Of a stretch of DNA of 64,000 bases, positions 1 through 12,460 are shown one piece after another. Origin of the DNA: Acanthacorydalis orientalis. Its lineage: Eukaryota > Arthropoda > Insecta > Megaloptera > Corydalidae. The notes beneath the pieces were generated by a model, which was given only the letters and a program-made list of their open reading frames with translations, made no database searches and was not told where the DNA came from. The translations under genes were made by a program, and so were the position numbers. The stretch spans positions 29,940,295 to 30,004,294 of the forward strand of contig CM068316.1 of assembly GCA_034766995.1 (NCBI GenBank). Direction: 5' to 3'. Each line of letters begins with the position of its first letter. Position 1 is the first letter of the stretch.

Positions 1-372
1 GAAACCAATAAGAGCAATATTTTCTGAGTTGAAAACGGGCGGTAAATCAACAGTAACTGTTCGTGAACTGAACGATGCTTTTGGTGTGTGTACTATTAAG
101 GAATGTACGGTGTTATGGTGGTTCCAAAAATTTCGTGCTGGGTACGAGAGTTTTGAAGATGAAGAAGGTTGGGGGCGTCCTTCTTCGTTTCATAACGGCT
201 AATTGAAGACGTTAGTTGAATCAGAACCAGATACAACATTTAGAGAAGTTTACCAAGAGTTAAGCGCTAGTTATTTAATAACTTTGAACCACTTAAAACC
301 ACTTGAATTAAAAAAAAAACTTTTAAATGGATTTGAAGATCATAAACCGAAGTTATTTTTCTACCAACCTAA
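1..372 (+). mobile_element. Internally deleted Hsmar1-like mariner, cut by window start
   Basis: The plus strand reads the N-terminal helix-turn-helix part of a mariner transposase (GGKSTVTVRELNDAFGV, then WWFQKFRAG, then EDEEGWGRPSS, from about 35 to 200). A stop follows near 200, and the frame goes on through LVESEPDTT to HLKPLE. It then jumps straight to the 3' end of the element, where the terminal inverted repeat reads TTTTTCTACCAACCTAA. The whole catalytic domain is missing, so this is a non-autonomous deletion derivative. The helix-turn-helix and TIR resemble the cecropia subfamily (human Hsmar1/SETMAR relatives). The 5' TIR lies outside the window. Confidence 0.85.
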
Positions 373-473
373 TTATATAAAAAATATTTAATTTAACTGG
401 TTGATATATAATATTTAATACGGCCTATTTGAATGCAGGATTATCGAATAATAATGTCAATTGTCAGTCTCTT

Positions 474-537
<64 letters not shown>
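474..537. repeat. (CA)n(TA)n microsatellite
   Basis: A short CA run passes directly into an uninterrupted TA run. Confidence 0.97.
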
Positions 538-540
<3 letters not shown>

Positions 541-893
541 AATATATACAAACAATTAAATAACAAACAATATAATATACGCATAATTAATATTAAATGC
601 TATCAATTTTAAAGCAAATAATATACAATGTTAATTAATGTTTTGTTTATTAACTTTAATTACTTTAAACTAATAGTAAGTACATTACATGTTAATTGTG
701 TTATCGCAGATTTTGTTATTAATGCTTGTTTGGAACTTTATCTATTTTGTGGTACAAGCAACTCATTATTTATATATATATATTACAAAATAAGGGAACA
801 TTTATAACGGGTACATATAATGTGAAGTGTATTTGTATTTCTATAATGTATAAATAGCCGTGTAAAATTAGTAATAGTGATATTAATATATAT

Positions 894-947
<54 letters not shown>

Positions 948-966
948 ACTTTTAATTGTATTTATA

Positions 967-999
<33 letters not shown>

Positions 1000-1776
1000 A
1001 TGTAATTGTTTATAGAACGTTTTATAAAAAACCATTAAAATTTAAATAAAGCATGTATATTAACAAAAAAAAAAATACAAAACGACGTTATTTTATATTT
1101 ATATTAGGTTAGAAATTAATAATTTCAATTCTAATAAAATATTAAAAAAATTTCATATTGAAACAAATATATTTTTCGTATTTTTACATTTTTTTTATAT
1201 TTCGAAATTAATTAAATCTGTATTCATGTTTTTATTTACAAATTCCTTCATTACTTTCGATAAAAATTTCTATTAACTAGAACAATTTTTAGTGGCAATA
1301 ATTTAATATTTGTTTATACATACATGGAATATAATAAAATGTTAAATTTTTTTACTAAATATGTAAACAATGAAAAATGAATGAAAAAATACCTTTTTAA
1401 CAAAAAATTATCCATTTTTTGGATAATGTAGTTACACAAATGAGTTAATTTATTAATTAATATAAAAATGTATTTATTGAAATGTTTTCTGTATCTATAA
1501 AAATGTATTTATTGAAAGTATTGTTTATTTTGATATTCGCATTTTAATATTAGTTTATTTTTTTTTAGAGCAACAACATAAACAAATTCTAAAAAATTGA
1601 ATTTACTATTTAATATAATAAATATACGTATTATATTTGTACATTAAATTTCTAAAAGTAGAAAAAATACAAATAGAAATAATAATGAACTAAAAAGTAA
1701 TGACATATGCTATTATTTGGAAAATATCTTAAAATAAAAAATATTTTAACAGTTAAAAAATAAAAAAATCAATATA
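538..1776. other. AT-rich spacer, no gene seen
   Basis: Very A+T-rich sequence with homopolymer runs and (TA)n tracts at about 886-943 and 973-999. No frame, repeat family or RNA gene was recognised. Confidence 0.7.
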
Positions 1777-2356
1777 TTAGGTTGCTACAAGAATAATTGC
1801 GGTTTATATAATTGCGTTCAGTTCATACGGCATCTATTTGGCAAACTTTTTTAATTTTCCTGGCTGCTTTAAGTGGTCCAGAACTGTGGATGGCTAACGC
1901 CTAACTTTTGTGCAAGCTCCCGAATTTTTGTGCGTTGTTCTGACTAACGCTTTCAGTTGTTCGTTATGAACTAAAGAAGGATGTTCGTGACTTTCTTTAT
2001 CTTTAAGGCTCTCCTCTCCAGCACAAAGTTTTTGGAACCACCATTGAACCGTACGTTCCGTAACAGTATCCACACCAAAAGCATAGTTTTGTTTACGAAC
2101 GGTTTCTGTTGCTTTACCCACCCGTTTTGAACTCATACAAAAATTGCTCTTATTTGCTTCTTTTCCATCTTTAATTCAATAGTCCATCTTGAAGTAAAAT
2201 TAATAACAAAACCAAAGTTTATGTCACCAAAATACAGACCGAAAAATTCACTTCAAAATGATATTAACATAACACGATGAAATTACACTTTCATTGAAAA
2301 AAAATAAGTTTAGAATTTAGAAAACAAAACCCGCTATTATTTTCATATCAACCTGA
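1777..2356 (-). mobile_element. Internally deleted Hsmar1-like mariner
   Basis: About 580 bp bounded by the degenerate TIR TTAGGTTGCTACAAGAATAA on the left and its complement ending ATCAACCTGA on the right, with TA on both sides. The minus strand carries the 5' leader and N-terminal transposase exon. It then jumps from a position after the equivalent of WVPHELN to the 3' end. The catalytic DDD region is absent. The deletion breakpoint differs from the copies at 1 and 36831, so the deletions look independent. Confidence 0.85.
1894..2136 (-). pseudogene. Mariner transposase N-terminal fragment
   Basis: An 80-codon open frame encodes the DNA-binding part of an Hsmar1-like mariner transposase. 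The motifs GKATETVRKQNYAFGVDTV, RTVQWWFQKLCAGEESLKD and VHNEQLKALV match the paired helix-turn-helix domain of this subfamily. Family proteins are about 340 residues; this one stops before the catalytic domain because of the internal deletion in the element. It could at most bind TIRs and cannot cut DNA. Probably not expressed, since no promoter is evident beyond the element's own 5' end. Confidence 0.8.
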
Positions 2357-2882
2357 TAGTTATATAATTTATGGGAATACTTTTTAATTATAGAAGATAT
2401 TCTTAGAAGGAGTTTTAGAGATAATAGCTAATTTCAGTTTGAGACAGGAATTTTTCTTCTGTATCATTTCGTAATTTAAATATAGATTTTTGAACATAAT
2501 GTTCATGGATTGAAACTTATGTAAAAGCGATTTATAGTATTCTCTTTACAAAAAAAATAAATTAAAATTATGTATCCTCGAACATGAGTTTTTTAGAAAA
2601 TTTATGTTTCTATAAAGAATCTGCAGTGATTTAAAAGAAATATTTTTTCATTCAAATTACTATCTAAAAATACTATTTGTTGAATATCTAAATATGGTTT
2701 CCCATCTTTATAAAAAAATTCAATACGCCAGAGATATCTGATATTTTACGTAATTTATTTTCAAGTAACTGAAATGTTTCGTTTTTACCAACCTTGATAT
2801 GTATTCCAATTTTCACTTCATCGTCAAATGGAATCGTCAACGTAAAATGTAATAAACTATTTCTATTTTTACCACTTTAAAT

Positions 2883-2920
<38 letters not shown>

Positions 2921-4458
2921 TATTCTTTCGATATATGAATCTTACATTTTTGCTTCCAAGAATATCAATACCTAAAATGGATAATACAATATTAATTGAA
3001 GTACTGTACTTCAAATATATTTATATAAATATAATTTGAAATAAATGAATTCTGTATAATTAATTATGTAAAAATAAATTATCAATAAATTAGTAATTTA
3101 TTAGAAATTATTAGTAACTAAAGCATATTTGTTCTCATATAATATAAAAGTGCTAAAAATAATTTAAATAATATTTTAATTTAATTCGACATATATTTAT
3201 ATTTATTGAGAAAAACATTGTTATATTTAATTAAATAAAAACTATTTTTTGGGAAAATGGAAATATTGAAAAATAGTTTCATTATAAGTAACATTTTTAT
3301 AGATCATGTTAAAAGTTATTTCCATAAAATTAAATGTAACTGTTGCAATCAAGACTTGTGATTCGTAGAGGGAGATGCTATTAAATGACTTTTAATATAA
3401 TATTATTATATATTAAATGATGTCATCAAATTCTATTTCGGTAATTTACAATTTTTAGACAAATAGAAAGCAGACGTATATTAAACATTTGGCTTTTGAA
3501 TTGTTATTAAACTAGAAGGTATTGAAAAAGCTTACTAAAAAACTCATAAACCGAAATTCAATGTGGTTTTAAAGTATATTTCTTTAATATAAGAAGGTTT
3601 TGTCGACCGTCTCATTACAGAAATAAAAATGAATCCTTTAAAAAAGTGAGTATGGAAAAATGGTGCACTTCATTACCATAAACAGCATTTCTAATATTTA
3701 AATAGTAATTCTACAAAGGAAGTTCGTGACGTGTAAGTGAAATTACAAAGGAAATATTTATTGTGAAGTACTAAATGCAAATTAAATAGTTAATGCTGAT
3801 CAGTAGATTAACTTGTAGTTAAAAAACGTTAATATAGAAAAAGATTTCAGTGTAATAGAAAATATATTTTTTATAAAAACAGCGCCGATCGCAAGCTATA
3901 AAAAAATGTTTTAAAGCTGGATAAAAAGAATTATTTGCTTCAGCACATTCTTTTGAAATTATAATACCTTCTGACTATTAACTATTTAGGTTACTGTGAA
4001 ATAAAATAAAATATAGCATTAGGTTGTTACCATTCACAATTTTTATTCAATGAATGTACTTTCATTTTACTATTTAACATTCGGGATATCTACAGTGATG
4101 AAAATTAAATAATCAATATGTGGACTAAAATTCAATGAGATTCTGATTTTTTAAAATTTTTAGATTTTTGAAAATGGGATTGACTATTTTCGAAATGGAT
4201 AAGAAAATACTACGTTAATTAAATGATGTTTTATAATGGATTAAAACAGAAAATTTTATAGTAGTTTTTTGTAGAATTATTATGTAATACGCAAATTATT
4301 TAAATCTTATTGTAATAGATTTAGAATTAAGTTATTCACTCAAATTTTTTGCATATTTATTGTTATACATATATATTAAGACGTATGGAAAGTACAATTA
4401 ATATAGAAAGGCGTAACAAATCGATAGAAATGTTTAATCTATCTATCTATCTGTATAC

Positions 4459-4506
<48 letters not shown>

Positions 4507-4734
4507 CTGTATAATCTTAGAGGTAAATAATACAGAAACCTAAAAAATACGAAGACTGAAAAGTCTCAAGGGTGAAACAACTTTTGTATATTTGTTTGCG
4601 TTTCATGTCTCTTAAAGAATAATGAAACTCAAGTACAACATAGCACAGTATTATAAATCAATTAATTACGTTGGCGTGCTTTGTTTATTAATACTCAATG
4701 ATGTTTTTTCCGTTTTGGGATATTATGGTTAATG

Positions 4735-4776
<42 letters not shown>

Positions 4777-5591
4777 TCGAAGCAAAATAAATACAATACT
4801 TTTTAACGATATATTCGCTAACATTTGCTTCATGATTATGAAATATTTTTAGTAGCTTTAACACATTTATTCACAAAATATGAATAATCAAAGATACTTT
4901 TTTTATATTCAAGATAAATATTACTGTCTTTAAAGTTCCAAATTATATTCATAAGCCTGAGAATTATAATTGTGTCTTCACAAAACGTTCCAAAATTTAG
5001 AATAAAAATCATAAATTATAAAAAAACGAAAATATAATTTTATTTAATTTCTTTATCTGAGTTGTTTCGAAACACATAGTGTAAAGATATATGTTGTATT
5101 TTTCATATATAAGTTTATTTGTGATTTACAGAATTTTGTTGTATTTTCGGTATTGTATTGATAATGTTATTGACATGCATTGAGTTATTTAGATGTCGCA
5201 ATACAGTTCTAAAACTATGGATACATTTTCCTTTATAAATTAAATATTTTCTGACCGCTCAAACAAAAATTCTGATCAAAAATGTTCCGTAAAACTTTAT
5301 TGAATATTTATGATTGTCATCTTAGCGCTCTGAAGACGACGGCATCACCATCGGTATTTGCAAAAGCAAGAATTAAAAATGATCAATAATAGTTTGTTAT
5401 ATATTTTTGGCCAATAATTTTTTTGGTTTATAGGACGAAAAAACAATTTAATTGCAGACGTGAACTAGTGTTAAAATTGTATAGTGATTATACGAAATAC
5501 TCAAGTGCAAATGTTCAAAACATTTGTACAGAAATTACATATACGTAGACAATTTTAAAGAAATGTTTTTTTTTCTATAAGAACTTACTTA
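2357..5591. other. AT-rich spacer, no gene seen
   Basis: Contains (TA)n tracts at about 2888-2918, 4463-4505 (next to CTAT repeats) and 4738-4772. A slightly less AT-rich patch near 5320-5365 has no readable product. The short frames crossing the TA tract near 4349-4543 are low complexity. No conserved domain was recognised. Confidence 0.7.
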
Positions 5592-5997
5592 GGCCTGGTT
5601 TACATTAGGATAGTAAAGCGGTAGAGTAAACTAACCTACTTTTTCTCTAGATCTCAGTAACTACAGTTTGGTTCATTCGCACAAAGCTAGTGGTTTGGTA
5701 GAGAAGAGTTTAATTTCAAGTTAAAACAATCAACCATCAACCTCCATAAATAAAAACAAAACTTGTAAATACACGTTTCGCGCCCGACTACTCTACTGCA
5801 ATAAACCTGTTTATACTTGTAGAGTGCCAATATAGGTAGATATTAGAGTGTAATATTCTACATATGCTATCCACTTTACTCTACTCGCTATTATCTTTAG
5901 TACTCTAGTCTCAATATCCTAATCCTAATATGTTTACATTATGTTAGTAAAGAGATAGTATGTACTTTACCGCCAACTCTCTAATGTAAACCAAGCC
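5592..5997. mobile_element. MITE, PIF/Harbinger-like, copy 1
   Basis: A 406 bp non-coding element flanked by TTA on both sides. The ends are inverted repeats, GGCCTGGTTTACATTAGGAT on the left and a right end ending CTAATGTAAACCAAGCC. A TTA target duplication with a GG-starting TIR is typical of PIF/Harbinger elements. The assignment is inference because no transposase is present. A second copy in the same orientation lies about 600 bp downstream and shares internal blocks such as the one around CACAAAGCTAGTGGTTTGGT. Confidence 0.75.
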
Positions 5998-6607
5998 TTA
6001 ATCAAGGAATAATAGCAGGTGTTAATATCTTATCTTATCATTAGTAATTATATGTTAATTATAATGTTAAAGAATGAGCGCTACTTCATATTCTATATTT
6101 GAATTGTATAATAAAAAAAACATCTAAAAATAAAAGGATGATATGACAGAGCCGCAACTGACTAATGATAGTAATTCATTTAGTGAAGATTGTTTTTCAT
6201 CAATAATAATAATTTAGCACTTATATATAAAAAAAATATCCAATGAAAATTATTTCGAACACAAAAAATATTACACAACTATATAAAGAAGAAAAAATAG
6301 TATAAATGATGATAATTTTACCTCATAGATAAAATCATTAAAATAAAAAAAAATCATAACGAAGTATAATATGTTATAACATATGGTTACAATTGTAAAT
6401 ATAATGAAAAATTGGAAACAAAAAAATATATTTATTAAAATATATGATGGGATTTTAAAAACCCTTTCATGGAGTATTCATTACATAAGATGATTACACT
6501 TATCAATTATCACCTGATGACAATATATAAGTATAGTAAATACCGTATTAGTTCATGCAAAGTTAAATTACAATAATAGGGTTTATACACATATAAACTC
6601 AAGCTTA
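5998..6607. other. AT-rich spacer between the two MITEs
   Basis: No gene or repeat was recognised. It separates two same-orientation MITE copies. Confidence 0.6.
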
Positions 6608-7023
6608 GGGCTGGTTTACATCAGGATATAAGCGGTAAAGTATACCAGCCTACTTTTTCTCTAAACTTCTACTCTACCAGTATCTACAGTTTGGTACGTT
6701 TACACAAAGCTAGTGGTTTGGTAGAGAAGAGGTTAGTTTCAAGTTTAAAACAATCAATCACCAACCTCCATAAATAAGAACAAAACTTGTAAATACACAT
6801 TTCGCGCCCGACTACTCGACTCTACTACAGTAATTGTGGTAAATTTGTAATGAGGAAAGAAGTTAGTAGAGTGTACTATTCCATATATTCTATTCACTCT
6901 ACTCATTACTAGCTTTAGTACTCTACTTTCACTATCCCAAAGTGTTTACATTATGCTAGTAACGGGAAAGTACGCACTCTACCACCTTACTCTATCGCTT
7001 ACTATCCTAATGTAAACCAGGCC
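6608..7023. mobile_element. MITE, PIF/Harbinger-like, copy 2
   Basis: A 416 bp element flanked by TTA. The TIRs are GGGCTGGTTTACATCAGGAT and a right end ending CCTAATGTAAACCAGGCC. It is similar to copy 1 along its length, with the block TTCGCGCCCGACTACTC in the middle of both. It is not coding. Confidence 0.78.
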
Positions 7024-7309
7024 TTATAGATGGTACTGAAATATGTCACCATTTATTTATATGGCACATGTCAAGAGTTTCCAATATGGTACTATTTAGT
7101 TAGTAGTGTCTAATATGTTACTAATTCTATCCATGCTTATTAAACTTATTGAAAATAGTTTATAAACGTGACCAAATATAGTAATACATTAAGAACTTCA
7201 ACTAGTCGGAACTATACGATGGCACAAAAAGAACGAGGAGGTTTGATAGTTAATATTTTTTTTGTTTAATACTTTTTGTTAAATCGTTTTTTCTCTTCTT
7301 TTCAGAATT

Positions 7310-8405
7310 TTATAAATAAAACTTGGAGAATTCATCAAGCAAAGGTTAACAGCAGAACAACATACCACAATAATTGAATTTTATTTTGAAAATCAGAATT
7401 CAATTATTTTGACGCAGCGAGCATATCATTGTTATTTTAATATTCGAACAGAACCATCGGAGTCAATGATTAATCGTTTTGTTGCACGTTTTCGACAACA
7501 AGGTGCAGTAAGTAACCATCCAGGATCGATCAGGTCTTACTGAGAAAAATATTCAACATGTACAGGAGGAGTATTCATAAAAGTCACGAAACGTCAACCA
7601 GAAGACGTTCAACCCAAATTGGAATATCTCGAAAGACACTGCAAAGGATTTTGGCCGCATTAAAAATGTTTCCATACAAAGTGTAGCTTGTGAAAGGGCT
7701 AAAGTAAACATATTATCAGTATCACTTTGAGTATGCAATTTGTTTTCGCCAACAAGAAGAAAAAAATAATGAATTTATTCACAATTTGATTATGAGCGAT
7801 GAAGTTCATTTCCACTTAAACGGTTTTTTGAACAGACAAAAATTTAGAATATAGGCTATAGAGAATCCAAGAGTAATTACACCCACTTACGAGTATGTGG
7901 ATTCTTTGGTCCGGAGTAATATCCGAAAGAATTATAGCCCTTTTGTTATGACCCGAGTGTGTGTGATCGAGGTCAGAAGTTTGTATTTAACAATTAAAAT
8001 CAGTATACAGTCTAGCCGGTACCTATGAAGGCATATTGCATTGTTATAGCAGGGTAGTGTTGATAGACACGGGTTTTTGGAGTCTTTTTCGTACTGTCAA
8101 CAAAAGCAGTTCAGGTTAAAATTTGAGCCAGTCCACAATACAACACAGCACAATTCAGAATCGGATCTGCATTGATCATTACTGAAATAAAATACACTTA
8201 TTATTAAATTAATAAGTGGGTGCAGTTTTGATATTACAGAAGGTCTGCATATGTTTGCTGCACCAACTCACACTTGTACACCTTTATTTATTCGAAAATG
8301 AAGACGGTACTGCTGTAACCATAAATAGTGTTTAATACCGAATGATAATATATTTTTTGAGACTCGCTGTTGATAATCGTCCACTGATGTGTTTATTCTG
8401 TTATG
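7310..8405 (+). pseudogene. Tc3-like (DUF4817/DDE_3) transposase fossil
   Basis: Translating the plus strand across several frames gives a decayed transposase. First comes a helix-turn-helix region (RLTAEQHTTIIEFYFENQN, LTQRAYH, FNIRTEPSESMINRFVARFRQQ). Next is STRRRSTQIGISRKTLQRIL with an MFPYK motif, then IMSDEVHFHLNGF, and WILWSGVIS near 7905. The reading resumes near 8290 as LFENEDGTAVTINSV and LAVDNRPLM. This order matches the DUF4817 plus DDE_3 transposases widespread in insects. There are many stops and frameshifts, the C-terminal catalytic acids are missing, and no TIRs were found. The gap at about 7935-8280 is best explained by a later insertion. Confidence 0.75.
7935..8280. mobile_element. 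Insertion of ~345 bp splitting the Tc3-like fossil
   Basis: The flanking transposase motifs (WSGVIS...IIALL upstream, LFENEDG downstream) are adjacent in family proteins, so the sequence between them is extra. The boundaries share CCTTT, a possible target duplication. The ends look weakly inverted (CGAGTGTGTGTG versus a right end reading CACACTTG on the plus strand). The class is unknown. Confidence 0.5.
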
Positions 8406-8789
8406 TTATAGAACCTGTGTTGTATAAGATTATCATAAAGTTTTAATTTTTCAATGACTCTCTCTCTCCCTCCTCGCTGCTATTTTTTATATAAATATTT
8501 GTGTGTGTTTAGTGTGCACGACATTTGAATATTTGCACTTCAATTATGAATAATTGAGGGTGTCCAGAGATACGTCACACGTTTTTCACATACAACCTAT
8601 CTATTAAAACAAATATCTCTAAAATGTTTAAACAAGTCTAATATATCTAGTACATCCAGCACATACGATACGTCTAATATATTTAAAATGTCTATATATA
8701 AGCCACCCTCCAACCCTTGTCCGTGCTCGTCTTCAGTTTTTTGTTTGTTGCTATGTACGTTCGCTTTTTTTGTCACAATTTCTTACATG
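8406..8789. other. Spacer with short pyrimidine-rich and degenerate repeats
   Basis: Contains a TCTCTCTCTCCC run near 8458 and loose repeats of GTCTAATATAT near 8635-8685. The short plus-strand frame ending in the microsatellite looks like chance. Confidence 0.5.
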
Positions 8790-9018
<229 letters not shown>

Positions 9019-9172
9019 TCTTCCCCAATGGAACATTCTTTTCCCCAATGGAATATATGATTAAATTTTAAAACGTAAAACGTTATATAAAACAAAGTAA
9101 ATAAATCATACAATGATAATTTCATAAGAGAGAAGTTGGGCATTTAATCAGGTTATACTAACAAGATAATAG

Positions 9173-9213
<41 letters not shown>

Positions 9214-10475
9214 GTTTTATCAATTAAAGAAATCTTTTTTCTTTTGTCTGGGTTAGTGGGGCACAGTATAAATCGTTTCCGGTAAATTTCTGAACAAAGA
9301 TTATTAAATTTTTTAATATGGGAAGAGTTTTGGTAAACACTGATAAATTATTTTGATAAGTTTGTCTGTTATAGGCTATGAAGAAACTGGCAATGTAATA
9401 GATGAATATTTAAGTGGTGCCAGAAATTTTACGGCCATCCAATAATGTAATGCGAGTATTGAAATCAATAACTCTATCGGAGTATTTTAAAGATTGATTA
9501 CGGTTTTAAGTTTGATATTTGTATTCCTTTCTACATAAATATCATTTGTTAAATTGGTTTAAAGTTTTGAACGTAATATAAAACATCGTTCAATAAATAT
9601 TTCATTTTGTTATAATTAATATGATTTTATAGAAATGAAAGATTTTTTTTCTTAATTATAGTTTTATTTTTGTGAGTATTATATAATATTTAAATAAACA
9701 ATTTTTCCACATTTGAAAATGTTTCTCAGTGTTTATTAGTAAATAGACTTAGTTTTTTTCACGAATAAAAAACTTACTGATCTGAATAATAATTCATATG
9801 ATTTTATGATGCTTATACATACAAACATAAAATTTTATTAAGGAGTTTTTATATGAATATTAAAGTATTATTGAAATTTTAAGGTCATAATTTGATGTAA
9901 TTTATTCTATAGAGAAAATTAACATAATATTTCAAAATGTTAAGTCTTGCTGTCACTATTTATTACCGTTTTTTGATTTAAAACATATCAGTTGATTTTT
10001 GTATTGTATTAGATTATACTATAATTTTATTCTGAACATAATACATGGCATTAGTATATAAATTCTTTATTGTTTGTCAGTTGATTCGGTACACGATTCT
10101 ACAATTAAAATGTTAGTTTTGTTATTGAACAAATTATGATAGTTTATTTTTGCTACATTTTAATTAAATTGAATGATTAGTAATAAGATTACATGTCAGC
10201 ATTAATATATAATTTATATCATAATTTAAATAATTTATATCTTTGATTTATTATAGAGAATGTTGAGAATTTTTTTATAAAAATTAAAAACAGCAGTTTT
10301 TTGTTATTTTATATTATTTAACTATTACACTGCTGGATTTCTAAATTTTTTGAAATTATACACTAACACCCAAAAGGTGTAGAATATTTGACAAATATCT
10401 TGTTAAATGTAGTAAGTTTTATAATATTGCTATTCATATTTTTTAATGGTTCCAAGCGACATATTTAACATTAAC
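9019..10475. other. AT-rich spacer, no gene seen
   Basis: Begins with a 20 bp period duplication of TTCCCCAATGGAA (9021 and 9041). A (TA)n tract lies at about 9175-9210. Nothing else was recognised. Confidence 0.65.
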
Positions 10476-10579
10476 AAACTTCGAACATACATATTCATTA
10501 TCACGAAAGAAATACATTTTATAATAGAAAAGTACTATGTTGTTCCATATTAAAATGAAGTGCGAAACGTTTTTGTGCT

Positions 10580-10632
<53 letters not shown>

Positions 10633-11040
10633 GTGTAAAAATTAATTCTTTGCCTTTAAATTGAATCAGTCATAACTCTGTTTTAAATTCAAATATTTTC
10701 TCGTGGTTTTAAGATTTTGAAGTGGCAACCTTAATATTTCAAACACTATATATCTTAGCCAAGAAGTTGGAATAACACCACAAAACAGTAGTGAACACGA
10801 AGAGCAGCATATTCGACATTGCATACTTTTCGTATCCCAGTTAAAAAAATACTGCCGAAGTCACGGGAATGATTTATTCAGCTCAAAACCGACAATTTTA
10901 TTTCAACAGGAGATTCGATAGTTACGCGACAGATGGAGTAAAGTTATGCAAAATAATGGAGGATATTTTGAGAATTGAAACGTATTCCATTTTTCCGAAA
11001 CATTCAATTTCTATAACAAATGCACAGAATTAATTTGTAT
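10476..11040 (+). mobile_element. Unassigned TIR element, copy A, with shared upstream block
   Basis: The core from about 10635 to 11040 starts with AATTAATTCTTTGCCTTTAAA and ends with the inverted form TGCACAGAATTAATTTGTA. It aligns with copies B (54230) and C (63079) in the same orientation but lacks about 90 bp that B and C have. The 10476-10634 stretch, including a (TA)n tract at 10582-10630, is shared only with copy B. No transposase was recognised. It is probably a non-autonomous DNA transposon, possibly with TA target sites. Confidence 0.65.
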
Positions 11041-11278
11041 ACCTAATAGATTTAGATGTAAAAATATGTTTTAACCCTTTCTTCAGTCAGCTTTTCATAC
11101 ATTTTTGAATATTGACTCATTATTCAAAAGTGATTAAACTATATTTTGATCAATATTTTTAAGGTTTTATATATCCTGTTATTAAACTTTTTGATCAATT
11201 ATACGATCCACTTCTCTATCTAACTCTTTCTGTATATATAATAAATATCATGGAATGATACTCAATTTTTTACTTTTA
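11041..11278. other. AT-rich spacer
   Basis: No gene seen. A TTAACCCTTT near 11070 recalls piggyBac ends but has no partner. Confidence 0.5.
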
Positions 11279-12460
11279 GTTATTCCATAAGTAATGCGGT
11301 ATTTTCATATAGGTGAAAATTAATAATGTAATACTTTGCAATTATTGTAATAACGTATGAGATGCATATTCTACTTAATTGTACGTACTGTTTTCCCGAT
11401 ATTATCAAGGGAAATTAACAGTGATCATGCAAATTTACAAGAAAAAATATTAGTTATCATGGAAGTGTCAAAAAAGCATATTAGGCATATTTTGCTTTGG
11501 GAGTTTCATCATGGCAACAACGCTACAACTGTAGTGAAAAAAATGTGGGAAGTTTATAGTTCAGATGTTATTAGTCTTAGTCAAAGACAACGATGGTTTC
11601 AATGATTTCGATCCGGTAACTATAGTTTTGAAGATGAGGAAACGTCAGGATGTCCTCGAGAGTTTGATGATGAGATCCTGCGAATACTAGTGGAACAAAA
11701 TTCTAGTTAAATGGTAGAAGAATTATCCAAGCAGCTTAAATCAGTAAATTCAACTATTCGTCGGAAAATGATCAATTTCTGAATAGAATTATTACTGACT
11801 ATGAAAAATGAATTGTTTATAACAATATTAAACGTCAAAGACAATGAGTTGACCGCAGCTAAACACCATATTTAACTGCAAAAGTAGGGCTTCATCCATA
11901 AAGGGTTATGTTGTCTGTTTGATAGGATATGGAAGGAATTATCCATTACGAGCAATTATCAGAGATTCAAACCGTCACAAAGCACTTGTACTGTGAACAA
12001 CTGGTATGGATAAAACAATCTATTGATGAAAAAAGGCCAGCATTAACCAACAGAAAGAGCGTAATTTTTCACCACGACAACCCCCAAACTCACACGATAC
12101 GCGAAACCTTCTAAAAACTGAAACAATTTGAAAGGGAAGTTATTACTTATACACCATATTCTCCTAACCTAGCACCATCGGATTATCATCTGTTTCAAAA
12201 TCTCCAAAATCACATCAATGGAAAAAGAATTAATACAGAATGTGATGTCTGAAGGGAGCCCGACTCTTTCTTTAATGCAAAGCCCAAAAAGTTTTATCGT
12301 CAGGATATTGAAAATATAAAATTAAGATAAGGTAGATAAATTAAGATGTGAAGAAGTTGTAAATAATAACAAAAAAATATTTTTGTTTAAAATTAATACA
12401 TCATTTTTTTCGCTGTTTCAAAACTTATTTTTAAAAACCACATTACTTAAGGGATGACCA
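11279..12460 (+). mobile_element. Decayed mellifera-type mariner
   Basis: Bounded by TIRs: GTTATTCCATAAGTAATGCG on the left and the plus-strand right end CATTACTTAAGGGATGACC. The length of about 1.18 kb is slightly below the usual ~1.3 kb because part of the centre is missing. It contains a broken transposase on the plus strand. Confidence 0.8.
11460..12330 (+). pseudogene. Mariner transposase, mellifera-like, inactivated
   Basis: The N-terminus reads MEVSKKHIRHILLWEFHHG, then QRQRWFQ (stop) FRSGNYSFEDEETSG and EELSKQLKSVNSTIRR: the two helix-turn-helix motifs. About 40 residues are missing before NRIITDYEK, where the family has TGDEKW, so the first catalytic Asp is replaced by Tyr. Then follow KVGLHP, EGIIHYEQL, YCEQLVWIKQSIDEKRPAL, the second catalytic site IFHHDNPQTHT, and the third, SPNLAPSDYHLF. 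The spacing fits DD34D mariners such as Ammar1-type elements. At least eight in-frame stops and the lost Asp rule out activity. Confidence 0.88.

Noticed and set aside
11070..11100. TTAACCCTTTCTTCAGTC as a piggyBac end
   Set aside because: There is no inverted partner or second TTAA at a sensible distance, and the match beyond CCCTTT is poor.
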